Assembly: GCA_963783695.1 (NCBI GenBank)
Contig: CAWAOM010000001.1
Span: 186,001 to 250,000 of the forward strand
Length of the DNA stretch: 64,000 nt
Reading direction: 5' to 3'
Origin: BM003 sp963783695
GTDB lineage: Bacteria; Pseudomonadota; Gammaproteobacteria; Steroidobacterales; BM003
The notes below the pieces were generated by a model. The model worked only from the letters and a program-made list of their open reading frames with translations, made no database searches and was not told where the DNA came from. The position numbers and the translations under genes are program-made. The first letter of the stretch is position 1, and every line of letters starts with the position of its first letter. Positions 16,400 to 24,502 of the stretch are shown here, in pieces.

Positions 16400-17956
16400 T
16401 TACCGCGGTGAGTCTGCAACCATAGTGTTCGGGCCCCGGGGGGCGATACCTTCGACGCCGCCCGTCTGCGAATACACTTCCATGAAACCGCGCCGCCGCA
16501 GTTCTATGGCCAGACTGCGACTACGGTTGCCGCTGGCGCAGCACAAAAGGTACTGCTGATCCGGTTGTATCGGCGGATCATCAAGTGAGAACGTCGACAT
16601 CGCAATGTGGCGATGAGGCAGGGCAGTCAGCGGACGGGCCGACACTTCGTGCTGCTCACGGATGTCAATGACGATATAGTCATCACGCAAGCCGGGGTCG
16701 ACGTCCGCCAGATCCATGTCAAGCGCAATCTCGAGCTCGCCAGGTCGTGGCAATTCGATCTGATCCGGGGCGCGGCTGCAAACCTCGCAATCGGCCAGGC
16801 GGCTGGCGCTGATCTTTGTGCTGCGAAAGCTCAGCAAGTCGAGCATCAACAACTCTCCGTTCAGCTGTCCGGGAAGCGAGAGCAGTTGCTTCAGGGCTTC
16901 CATGGCCTGGAGACTGCCGAAGACACCGGGAACGGGGCCAAGCACGCCGGCGTCGTTGCAGGTTGGAGCGACGCTGGGTTCACGTGGCCAAACGCAGCGC
17001 AGGCACGGCGAACCGGTGCGTGGGTCGAACACATGCAACTGTCCCTCGTACTGGTACACGCTGGCAAACACCACCGGGGTCGAAGTTCGCAAGGCCGCGG
17101 CATTGAGCAGGAACTTGAGCTTCAGGTTGTCGCTGCAGTCGAGCACCAGGTCATGCTGATTGAAAAGACTCTCGGCATTGTCGGCATCGAGACTGACGTC
17201 AATGACAGTGATGTCCGTATCCGGATTCAGCTCGCGCAGTTGCTGGGCGGCGATGTGTGCCTTCGACTGACCGATGTGGGAGCGGCGATAGAGGACCTGA
17301 CGATGGAGATTGCTGGCCTCGAGCGTGTCGCCTTCGCAGATGCCGATATGCCCGACACCGGCGGCCGCAAGATACATCAGTGCCGGGCTGCCTAGCCCGC
17401 CGGCGCCGACCACGAGAACGCGCGCCTCGGCGAGCAGGCGCTGACCGTTTTCGCCCACTTCGCCAAGCGCGATCTGTCTGGCGTAAAGCTCCTTCGCGGT
17501 GGCCGTCAAATTGTGCTGCGGCGATTCCGGTCCGGAAACGCGCTCGCAATTGACCCAGCCGGTGACGCCATCCGAGTAATGTTCCTTCTTCCAGATCGGT
17601 ACCCGCGCTTTGATCTGGTCGATGATATAGCGGCACGCGACGAAGGCCTCGCCACGGTGTTCCGCGCTGACCCCGACCCACACTGCGAGGTCGCCGATTC
17701 GCAGATCGCCGACACGGTGGACGCAATGCGCCGCTGTCACGCCGAATCGTTCGATCGCCTCGGTAACGATTCGTGTTCCTTCCTTTTCTGCGACCGCGGC
17801 ATATGCTTCATATTCGAGACGCCCGACATCCCGCCCCTCATTGTGGTTGCGCACCCAGCCCTCAAAAGAGGCGAAGCCGCCGGCGCGCGAGTGACGCAGA
17901 GCGTTCTTGAGTCGCGCTGTATCGAGGGGCTCGGAGCTGAGATCGAAGCGGTTCAT
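16400..17956 (-). CDS. MoaE-MoeB-rhodanese triple fusion
   Basis: One 518-residue frame holds three domains. Residues 1-140 are MoaE, the large subunit of molybdopterin synthase, with EGWVRNHNEG and both catalytic lysines (K116 and K123 in QIKARVPIWKKE). Residues 155-398 are MoeB/ThiF, which adenylates the MoaD C-terminus: GAGGLGS (184-190), LHRQVLY, and zinc pairs C318-x-x-C321 and C390-x-x-C393. Residues 405-518 are a rhodanese with active loop CASGNRS (C473), as in MOCS3. Together they could charge MoaD with sulfur and use it to make molybdopterin. The start overlaps the moaD stop (ATGA). The sequence reads through without a break, so this is a genuine fusion, not an assembly error I can see. 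Confidence 0.9.
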   Translation of the reverse strand: MNRFDLSSEPLDTARLKNALRHSRAGGFASFEGWVRNHNEGRDVGRLEYEAYAAVAEKEGTRIVTEAIERFGVTAAHCVHRVGDLRIGDLAVWVGVSAEHRGEAFVACRYIIDQIKARVPIWKKEHYSDGVTGWVNCERVSGPESPQHNLTATAKELYARQIALGEVGENGQRLLAEARVLVVGAGGLGSPALMYLAAAGVGHIGICEGDTLEASNLHRQVLYRRSHIGQSKAHIAAQQLRELNPDTDITVIDVSLDADNAESLFNQHDLVLDCSDNLKLKFLLNAAALRTSTPVVFASVYQYEGQLHVFDPRTGSPCLRCVWPREPSVAPTCNDAGVLGPVPGVFGSLQAMEALKQLLSLPGQLNGELLMLDLLSFRSTKISASRLADCEVCSRAPDQIELPRPGELEIALDMDLADVDPGLRDDYIVIDIREQHEVSARPLTALPHRHIAMSTFSLDDPPIQPDQQYLLCCASGNRSRSLAIELRRRGFMEVYSQTGGVEGIAPRGPNTMVADSPR

Positions 17957-18195
17957 CCGCCTGCCACGGGGGGGATAAAAACGACCCGGTCGCCATCATT
18001 TATCGGCGTGTCCCAATCGGTGAACTCTTCGTTGACGACAGCACGGAGTGCCTCTGCCGGCAGGCTGAATTGATGGCGGTCGGCCAGTTCCGCGTAGAGG
18101 TCCCCCGCGGTCGTCGCGGCCGTCTCGACCTTTTCGTCGCTGGCGCCGGCTTGTTCGCGGAAAATCGCGTAGTACTGGACATTGACCCGGATCAT
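17953..18195 (-). CDS. moaD: Molybdopterin synthase sulfur carrier subunit
   Basis: MoaD is a ubiquitin-fold protein whose C-terminal Gly-Gly becomes a thiocarboxylate and donates sulfur to precursor Z. The 80-residue product ends in VVFIPPVAGG and has the typical VQYYAIFREQAG start. It overlaps moaC upstream (ATGA) and the fusion gene downstream (ATGA), which suggests coupled translation with its own activating and partner enzymes. Confidence 0.94.
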   Translation of the reverse strand: MIRVNVQYYAIFREQAGASDEKVETAATTAGDLYAELADRHQFSLPAEALRAVVNEEFTDWDTPINDGDRVVFIPPVAGG

Positions 18196-18677
18196 TGGCC
18201 GCTGCCGCCGGTGGCCGCATAGTCGCTCTTGCCGCCGCGTTTTTCCAGCAGACGGGTTTCGAGAATGACGATATCGTGGGACAGCGCCTTACACATATCG
18301 TAGACCGTCAGTGCAGCGACACTGGCGCCGGTCAGCGCTTCCATTTCAACGCCGGTTTTGTGCTGTACGGACACGGTGCACTCGATAACGGCTCGTTCGC
18401 CGTCGTCCGCCGTAATCCGAATCTTGCAATTCTCGAGTCCGAGCGGATGACAAAACGGGATGAGCTCATGGGTACGTTTGGCCGCCATCACACCGGCAAT
18501 AATTGCTGTCTGGAACACCGGGCCCTTCGGCGAATCGATGTCCCCACCCGACAGGGCCTGCCTGACCGGTTCAGGAAGATAGACAATGGACTGCGCTCGC
18601 GCCGTCCGCTTGCTGACGGTCTTGGCGCTGACATCCACCATGCTGGGCTGGTTGCCGTCATCAATATGGGTGAGCAT
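18192..18677 (-). CDS. moaC: Cyclic pyranopterin monophosphate synthase
   Basis: MoaC finishes the first step of molybdenum cofactor synthesis, turning the MoaA product into cyclic pyranopterin monophosphate. The 161-residue protein shows the family blocks MVDVSAK, LIPFCHPLGLENCKI, KTGVEMEALTGASVAALTVYDMCKA and a C-terminal KRGGKSD. Its ATG directly follows the moaA stop codon (TGAATG). Confidence 0.95.
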   Translation of the reverse strand: MLTHIDDGNQPSMVDVSAKTVSKRTARAQSIVYLPEPVRQALSGGDIDSPKGPVFQTAIIAGVMAAKRTHELIPFCHPLGLENCKIRITADDGERAVIECTVSVQHKTGVEMEALTGASVAALTVYDMCKALSHDIVILETRLLEKRGGKSDYAATGGSGQ

Positions 18678-19700
18678 TCAGCCTCCGATGTGGTACATCT
18701 CCACCTTGCGCCGGCGCGAGATCTTGGCGGAGACGCGTTGCTCGCTGTAGCGATCATCGCGCCGCTCCCACCTGGTCGTCAGTATCGCGGCGAGTTCATC
18801 GTCGCTGGCGCCGTCGCGCAGTGGTGTGCGCAGGTCGAGACCATCTGTTGCAAACAGACAGGTATAGAGTTTGCCTTCAGCCGACAGCCTGGCGCGGCCA
18901 CAGCTGCCGCAGAACGGGTCTGTGACTGAAGTTATGAAACCGATTTCACCGCCGCCGTCTTCGAATTCGTAGCGTTTGGCGACCTCGCCGCGATAGTTTT
19001 CTTCCAGCGCTCGCAATGGCCATTCGCGGTTAATCCTGTCTACCAGTTCCCGCGCCGGAACCACGTGGGCCATTTCCCAGCCATTGAGCGTGCCGACATC
19101 CATGAATTCGATAAATCGAACTATGGTTCCGCTGCCGCGAAATGCCCGCAGTAGCGGGACGAGGGTATGGTCGTTGACGCCGCGCTGGACGACGACATTG
19201 AGTTTGACTGTCATTCCGGCGCTCTGCGCAGCGCGGATTCCGGCCATCACAACGGAGCGGGAATTGCGTCCACCGCTCATTACCCGGAATACGTCGTCGT
19301 CAAGGCTGTCGATGCTGACGTTGACGCGGTGCAGTCCGGCGTCGCTGAGCGCGGAGATTTGTTTCTCCAGCAGCACGCCGTTGGTGGTGAGGGCGAGATC
19401 GTCGATGCCCTCGATTTGCGCAAGTTGTTTTACCAATTCGGCCAGGTTCGGGCGCAACAGCGGCTCGCCGCCGGTTAGCCGGACCTTGTTGGCGCCATTA
19501 CCAACGAACAACCGCGTCAGGCGCTCGATTTCTTCGAACGTGAGCCACGCCGAGCGCGGCAGGAACGCAAAATGCTCCGGAAATTTGTCGGCGGGCATGC
19601 AATACGGACAGCGGAAATTACAGCGATCGATGACGGATATCCGCAGATCCCGTATCGGCCGGTTAAATTTGTCACGCACTGTATCGTTTGGGTCACTCAT
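18678..19700 (-). CDS. moaA: GTP 3',8-cyclase
   Basis: This radical SAM enzyme rearranges GTP in molybdenum cofactor synthesis. The 340-residue product has the SAM cluster motif CNFRCPYC (C27, C31, C34), LTGGEPLL, and the second cluster CGSC plus a third cysteine 13 residues on, and ends with the conserved Gly-Gly (YHIGG). An ATG at 19739 is possible, but those extra residues are unlike the family. ATG 19700 lacks a ribosome-binding site and has TATAAT seven bases upstream, which suggests a leaderless message. It heads moaA-moaC-moaD-fusion. Confidence 0.93.
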   Translation of the reverse strand: MSDPNDTVRDKFNRPIRDLRISVIDRCNFRCPYCMPADKFPEHFAFLPRSAWLTFEEIERLTRLFVGNGANKVRLTGGEPLLRPNLAELVKQLAQIEGIDDLALTTNGVLLEKQISALSDAGLHRVNVSIDSLDDDVFRVMSGGRNSRSVVMAGIRAAQSAGMTVKLNVVVQRGVNDHTLVPLLRAFRGSGTIVRFIEFMDVGTLNGWEMAHVVPARELVDRINREWPLRALEENYRGEVAKRYEFEDGGGEIGFITSVTDPFCGSCGRARLSAEGKLYTCLFATDGLDLRTPLRDGASDDELAAILTTRWERRDDRYSEQRVSAKISRRRKVEMYHIGG

Positions 19701-19707
19701 CGACTGG

Positions 19708-19713
19708 ATTATA
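19708..19713 (-). promoter_or_regulatory. Perfect -10 hexamer at the moaA start
   Basis: TATAAT on the minus strand (19713-19708) is seven bases from the moaA ATG (19700-19698), so transcription would begin at or next to the start codon. The -35 is weak. This implies a leaderless transcript or, if ATG 19739 is used, a chance match inside the gene. Confidence 0.45.
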
Positions 19714-19758
19714 TCTGCTGCCGCCTGCACCTTGCACAATAGCGCTGTTCGCGCCGCA

Positions 19759-20589
19759 TTATTCCGATTCGGCCCTTCTCAGTAACTCGTTGAGCCCGAC
19801 CTTTGCCCGCGTTTTTGCATCGACCCGTTTAACGATGATCGCGCAGTTGAGGCTGTATCGACCGTTGTCAGCCGGTAGCGACCCTGCCACTACCACTGCG
19901 CCCGCCGGCACTCTGCCGTAGCTGATCTCGTCACGCTCGCGATCGTAAATCCGGGTGCTCTGTCCGATAAAGACACCCATCGATATGACCGCCCCCTGTT
20001 CGACGACCACGCCTTCCACGACCTCTGACCGCGCGCCAATGAAACAATCGTCCTCGATGATCGTCGGACTTGCCTGGATCGGCTCGAGAACACCGCCGAT
20101 ACCGGCGCCGCCAGACAGGTGGACATTGCGCCCGATCTGGGCACAGGAGCCGACCGTAGCCCAGGTGTCAATCAGCGTGCCGCTGTCGACGTAGGCGCCG
20201 ATATTGACATAACTCGGCATCAGCACCACGTCCGGGGCAACGTAAGCGCCCTTGCGGACCACGGCCGGCGGCACCACACGAACGCCTTCGGCAGCGAACT
20301 CTCGGTTGCCATGGTGCGCATATTTCAGTGCAACTTTGTCATAAAAATTGGTAAATCCGCCTTCACTGGCGCGGTTGCCGTGGACCCGGAAGTACAACAA
20401 AACGGCCTTTTTCAGCCATTCGTTGACCACCCACTCGCCATTGCGGTGTTCGCTGACCCGCGCCTCGCCGCTATCGAGCAGGTCTACCGCGCGAGCGATT
20501 GCATCGAGTTCCCCGGGTTTCGCCTGGTGCGGGCTCAGTTGCTCGCGACGATCCCACATGTCGTCGATAAGGCCGGAGATTTTATTCAT
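19759..20589 (-). CDS. dapD: 2,3,4,5-tetrahydropyridine-2,6-dicarboxylate N-succinyltransferase
   Basis: DapD uses succinyl-CoA in the lysine/diaminopimelate pathway. The 276-residue product has the N-terminal helical region, the left-handed beta-helix with hexapeptide repeats (GAYVAPDVVLMPSYVNIGAY, GGAGIGGVLEP) and the C-terminal SLNCAIIVKRVD. ATG 20589 is preferred to a GTG nine bases upstream because GAGTGA sits seven bases before it. It follows map and glnD as in E. coli, with its own promoter candidate. Confidence 0.95.
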   Translation of the reverse strand: MNKISGLIDDMWDRREQLSPHQAKPGELDAIARAVDLLDSGEARVSEHRNGEWVVNEWLKKAVLLYFRVHGNRASEGGFTNFYDKVALKYAHHGNREFAAEGVRVVPPAVVRKGAYVAPDVVLMPSYVNIGAYVDSGTLIDTWATVGSCAQIGRNVHLSGGAGIGGVLEPIQASPTIIEDDCFIGARSEVVEGVVVEQGAVISMGVFIGQSTRIYDRERDEISYGRVPAGAVVVAGSLPADNGRYSLNCAIIVKRVDAKTRAKVGLNELLRRAESE

Positions 20590-20633
20590 GGCGATCACTC
20601 AGTGCGTTGTCAGGGATGCAGTCGGGGTGACAC

Positions 20634-20662
20634 AGCCTACGAGTGCCGGGGCCACGGTTCAA
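20634..20662 (-). promoter_or_regulatory. Candidate dapD promoter
   Basis: On the minus strand TTGAAC (20662-20657), a 17-base spacer and TAGGCT (20639-20634) lie about 45 bases upstream of the dapD start, inside the 230-base glnD-dapD gap. Nothing else was recognised in that gap. dapD could thus be expressed apart from map-glnD. Confidence 0.45.
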
Positions 20663-20819
20663 GTCCGCAACAAAGGCGATTCTGCGACCGGCCTGTTGTG
20701 GCGGGCAGGCCTCCCTGATCGGAACCGGACCGGCAATTGGCGCTCACACGGAAACCGCTGTCGCAGATCGAGCGAAAGTCGTTCTGCATCTGGATCTCGC
20801 CGGACCGGTTCCGGGCACC

Positions 20820-23516
20820 TCAGACTGCTCTCTCCGAGTTGTCGCCAAGGGCTTTCAGAAGGCGTTCCCTGAGACGCTCGCAGTGGCGTTCGGTTAGCGG
20901 TCCTCCGCTGCGGTCGGTGACAAAAAAAACGTCTTCCGCCCGCTCGCCGACCGTTACGATCTTGGCCGTTCGCAGATCGATTTCGGATTCCACGAATGCC
21001 TTGCCGATCTCACAAAGCAGCCCCGGCTGGTCGCCGCTGGTCAGTTCGATGACAGTCCGTTTGCGCGACGGGTCGACGCTGAACTCGATGCGGGTCGGTG
21101 TACTGAACATTCGCACCTGGCGCGGTGCTGCGCGGTTCACGCTCGGCGGCCGATCCGCCGGTCGCGCCAGCGCCCGTTTTACGGTCGCCTCGATCTCACC
21201 GATCCGGACGGGATCATCGATGGCGGCCCCACTGCTTTCGAGGACCAGGTAGGTGTCGAGCGTGTGCGCCTTGCCGGCCGGCGCAATACGCGCATCGAGA
21301 ACCGACAGGTGCAATTCGTCAAGCGCGGCGGTAATGCGGGCAAACGTGTACCAGTGCTCGGGCGCATAGACCATCACCGCGGTACCGCCGCTACGTTCGA
21401 GCTTGCGCACGGCAACCACTGCCTCGGTGTCGGCAGGGCCAAACTGCACCAGGCGCTGCGTGTGCCAGGCGACTTCCTCTGCGCTGTGGGTAAGAAAATA
21501 GTCGTCGGAGAACTCGCTCCATACGTTTTCCAGCGTCTGCTGGTCGACACCTTGTTCGAGAAGGATGCGTTCGGCCGCGTCGCGTGTCGCCTGCACCAGT
21601 TCCTCTTTGTCGATCGGATTCTCGAGACCGCGCCTCAGTGCCTGCCGCGTGCGCAAATAAAAATCGCGGAACAACGTCGATTTCCATGAGTTCCACAACT
21701 TCGGATTCGTGCCGCGAACGTCCGCAACTGTTAGCACATACAGATAGTCCAGGTGGGTCTGGTCGCCGACGGTTAACGCGAAATCGCTGATGACCTGTGG
21801 GTCACTGATGTCCTTTTTCTGCGCCGTGACCGATAGAAACAGGTGGTGGCGGACCAGCCATGCCACCAGGCGCGCGTCATACCGCGACAAGCCTTGTTCT
21901 ATACAGAATGCCTCGGCGATGACGGCGCCCAGTTCGGAGTGATCGCCGCCGCGGCCCTTGCCAATGTCGTGGAACAGCCCGGCCAGATAGGCAAGTTCCA
22001 TTTTCGGCAATGCCTGCATGATTTCGCTGCAGAACGGGAATTCATGGTCGAAACGGGGCAAGGCGAACCGCCGCAGGTTGCTGACGACGAATAACGTGTG
22101 CGCATCGACGGTGTAGGCGTGAAACAAATCATATTGCATGCGTCCGACTATTCTTTCGAAAGCCGGAATGTAGCGCCCCAGCACCCCGTAGCGATTCATC
22201 CGGCGCAACTCGTGGGTCACGCCCTTGGGAGCACGCAGAATTTCGAGAAACAGCCGGTGGTGGGTCGGGCGCTGGCGGAATTCTTCATCGACCAGGTCAA
22301 GGTTGTTGCGCAACAGGCGGATCGTGCCGGCACTGACTCCCTTGAGTTCGGACTTCTGCTGTAGCAACAGAAAGATCTTCAGCAGTGTCGAAGGCTCGCG
22401 ATTGAAAACGTTGTTGCGGGTCACCTCGAGATAACCATTGCGTACCTGGAAGTGCTCATCGATCCGTTGCGGCGCGGCTTCCGGATCCAGCAGTATTGCC
22501 TCCTCGAACGACTGCAACAGCATTTCGTTTAGCCGCGACAAATCCATGACGGTGCGGTAATAGCGTTGCATGAATTGCTCGACGGCCAGCGATGTCGCCG
22601 CATCCTCATAGCCGAGCAGGCCGGCGATGTTGATCTGGTGATCGAAAAGCAGGCGATCTTCGCGTCGTCCCGTAAGAATATGGAGGGCGAAACGCACTCG
22701 CCAGAGAAACGCCTGACCCTCGAGAAGACGGATCAGTTCCTGTTCGGTCAGGAAGCCGTGATCGACCAGCCCGTTGAGGGTCTCGCCGCCGAAATGGCGC
22801 TTGGCAACCCACCCGATCATCTGGATATCGCGGAGGCCGCCCGGACTGCCCTTCACGTTTGGTTCGAGGTTGTAGGCGGTATCGTGGTAGCGATGGTGGC
22901 GCGCGATCTGCTCATCGCGCTTGGCGGAAAAAAACTGGTCGGGCGGCCAGATACTGGCCGGCCCGGTGGCAAAGCACATTGCCTCGTAAAGCGTCTCGGG
23001 GCCTTCAAGCAGACGCGATTCCATCAGCGTGGTGGCAACGGTGACATCGGCTTCGGATTCGCGGACACACTCGGCGACCGAGCGGACGCTGTGTCCAACT
23101 TCGAGCCCTATATCCCAGAGAAAAGTGAAAAAATCGGAGACCACTTCCTGCCAGTCCGACACTTCGCTGGGCGGCAGCAACACCATGACATCGATATCCG
23201 ATGCCGGATGAAGTTCGCCGCGGCCGTAGCCACCGACGGCGACGAGGCACATCTGCCGGCGCAGGGCCGGATCGAGGCGGTTCCAGGCAGCGAGTACGAT
23301 TGCGTCGACGGTGCTTGCGCGTTCGCCCACGAGGTCTTCGATTGCCGCTCCGTCGCGAAACCGCGCCTCCAGTTGGCGCGCACCTATCGTGAGCGTTTCA
23401 CGAAATGCGCTGATCGGATCCGGGGCTGTCGCCAGGCGCCGCTGCAGGTCCGCGACGACCGGGTTATTGTTGTCTGAGGGCGCAGTAAAGAGGGCCTCGT
23501 CGGCCGCGGGCCCCAC
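20820..23516 (-). CDS. glnD: Bifunctional uridylyltransferase/uridylyl-removing enzyme
   Basis: GlnD senses glutamine and modifies PII proteins, controlling nitrogen metabolism. The 898-residue protein has the nucleotidyltransferase domain (GGYGRGELHPASDIDVMVLL), a GlnD-type linker, the HD hydrolase domain (LFHDIGKGRGGDHSELGA) and two C-terminal ACT domains (around 700-780 and 815-890). The GTG start at 23516 directly follows the map stop. The order map-glnD-dapD is conserved in enterobacteria. Confidence 0.95.
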   Translation of the reverse strand: MGPAADEALFTAPSDNNNPVVADLQRRLATAPDPISAFRETLTIGARQLEARFRDGAAIEDLVGERASTVDAIVLAAWNRLDPALRRQMCLVAVGGYGRGELHPASDIDVMVLLPPSEVSDWQEVVSDFFTFLWDIGLEVGHSVRSVAECVRESEADVTVATTLMESRLLEGPETLYEAMCFATGPASIWPPDQFFSAKRDEQIARHHRYHDTAYNLEPNVKGSPGGLRDIQMIGWVAKRHFGGETLNGLVDHGFLTEQELIRLLEGQAFLWRVRFALHILTGRREDRLLFDHQINIAGLLGYEDAATSLAVEQFMQRYYRTVMDLSRLNEMLLQSFEEAILLDPEAAPQRIDEHFQVRNGYLEVTRNNVFNREPSTLLKIFLLLQQKSELKGVSAGTIRLLRNNLDLVDEEFRQRPTHHRLFLEILRAPKGVTHELRRMNRYGVLGRYIPAFERIVGRMQYDLFHAYTVDAHTLFVVSNLRRFALPRFDHEFPFCSEIMQALPKMELAYLAGLFHDIGKGRGGDHSELGAVIAEAFCIEQGLSRYDARLVAWLVRHHLFLSVTAQKKDISDPQVISDFALTVGDQTHLDYLYVLTVADVRGTNPKLWNSWKSTLFRDFYLRTRQALRRGLENPIDKEELVQATRDAAERILLEQGVDQQTLENVWSEFSDDYFLTHSAEEVAWHTQRLVQFGPADTEAVVAVRKLERSGGTAVMVYAPEHWYTFARITAALDELHLSVLDARIAPAGKAHTLDTYLVLESSGAAIDDPVRIGEIEATVKRALARPADRPPSVNRAAPRQVRMFSTPTRIEFSVDPSRKRTVIELTSGDQPGLLCEIGKAFVESEIDLRTAKIVTVGERAEDVFFVTDRSGGPLTERHCERLRERLLKALGDNSERAV

Positions 23517-24332
23517 CTACACGCTCTCCTGGTCGCCCAGCGTCAGGATTTCGTGGCCGTCGGCCGTGACGAGGATGGTGTGTTCCCACTGCGCCGACAG
23601 CGAGTGGTCCTTTGTCACGACGGTCCAGCCGTCGGGGAGCAGCTTTACCTGGCGCTTGCCGGCGTTGACCATTGGCTCGACAGTGAAGGTCATACCTTCC
23701 ACGAGCGCCATGCCGGTTCCGGCGCGACCGTAGTGGAGTATCTGCGGGTCTTCGTGAAATACCCTGCCGATGCCGTGACCACAGTACTCGCGAACGACCG
23801 AAAACCGGTTTTTCTCTACATGGGCCTGAACCGCGGCGCCGATGTCGCCCAGCGTAGCGCCCGGTCTGACTATTGCGATGCCGGCGAGCATTGCCTCTCT
23901 TGTAACCCGGGCGAGGCGTTCTGCCAGCACCGTCGGCTTGCCGACAAAGAACATGCGGCTCGTGTCACCGTGGAAACCGTCCTTGATGACCGTAATGTCG
24001 ATGTTGACAATGTCGCCGTTTTTAAGCTTTTTCGGCCCGGGAATGCCGTGGCAGACAACGTGATTGACCGACGTGCAGATCGACTTCGGAAAGCCCTTGT
24101 AATTGAGAGGGGCCGGAATGGCATCCTGACGCTCCACGATAAAGTCGTGGCAGATGACATTGAGTTCGTCGGTGGTGATGCCGGCCTTAACGTGTTCGCC
24201 GATCATATCCAGTACGGTCGCGGCCAGCTTGCCGGCCACGCGCATCTTTTCCTGTTCTTCAGGCGTCTTGATCCCGATACGCGAAGGCGGCGGCGGGGCG
24301 GGACGCGTGGTCTTCTTTTCAAAAAGCTTCAT
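23517..24332 (-). CDS. map: Methionine aminopeptidase, type I
   Basis: Map removes the initiator methionine from new proteins. The 271-residue product contains the dinuclear metal site of the family: VNIDITVIKDGFHGDTSR, HGIGRVFHEDPQ, FTVEPMVN and WEHTILVT. It has about 20 residues (MKLFEKKTTRPAPPPPSR) before the usual start; no ATG, GTG or TTG occurs between them and the core, so the basic, proline-rich extension is real or the true start is unusual. It is divergent from rpsB, as in E. coli. Confidence 0.94.
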   Translation of the reverse strand: MKLFEKKTTRPAPPPPSRIGIKTPEEQEKMRVAGKLAATVLDMIGEHVKAGITTDELNVICHDFIVERQDAIPAPLNYKGFPKSICTSVNHVVCHGIPGPKKLKNGDIVNIDITVIKDGFHGDTSRMFFVGKPTVLAERLARVTREAMLAGIAIVRPGATLGDIGAAVQAHVEKNRFSVVREYCGHGIGRVFHEDPQILHYGRAGTGMALVEGMTFTVEPMVNAGKRQVKLLPDGWTVVTKDHSLSAQWEHTILVTADGHEILTLGDQESV

Positions 24333-24342
24333 GTTGGCCGGA

Positions 24343-24371
24343 TTGTTGCAAATAGCCGTTTATGGTATAAA
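24343..24371 (+). promoter_or_regulatory. rpsB promoter
   Basis: TTGTTG (24343-24348), a 17-base spacer and TATAAA (24366-24371) are followed by a GC-only discriminator (GCGCGCGCC). GC-rich discriminators are typical of promoters under stringent control. The site is 132 bases upstream of rpsB and overlaps the map promoter region. Confidence 0.65.
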
Positions 24372-24379
24372 GCGCGCGC

Positions 24380-24502
24380 CGTAAAGGCAATTTCAAATCC
24401 ACACACGTGTTTACAAGCGCAGCCGGGTGCCCAAGAAATCTCCCGATTTCAAGGGGTTGCTGCGTGGTTCACGTGGAGGCCTAACCCGAAGGAGAAAACA
24501 GG
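24380..24502 (+). promoter_or_regulatory. Structured rpsB leader, possible S2 autoregulatory RNA
   Basis: The leader contains a hairpin with CCC (24430-24432) and GAAATC (24435-24440) pairing with GATTTC (24445-24450) and GGG (24453-24455), a symmetric AA/AA internal loop and a TCCC loop, then CGTG-GTT-CACG (24463-24473) just before the AAGGAG ribosome-binding site. In gammaproteobacteria the map-rpsB leader (t44 region in E. coli) lets S2 repress its own operon; homology is inferred from position and folding. Confidence 0.45.

Noticed and set aside
20641..20675. GGTTCAAGTCC resembling a tRNA T-loop between glnD and dapD
   Set aside because: Only about three base pairs flank the loop, and no acceptor, D or anticodon arm can be folded around it.
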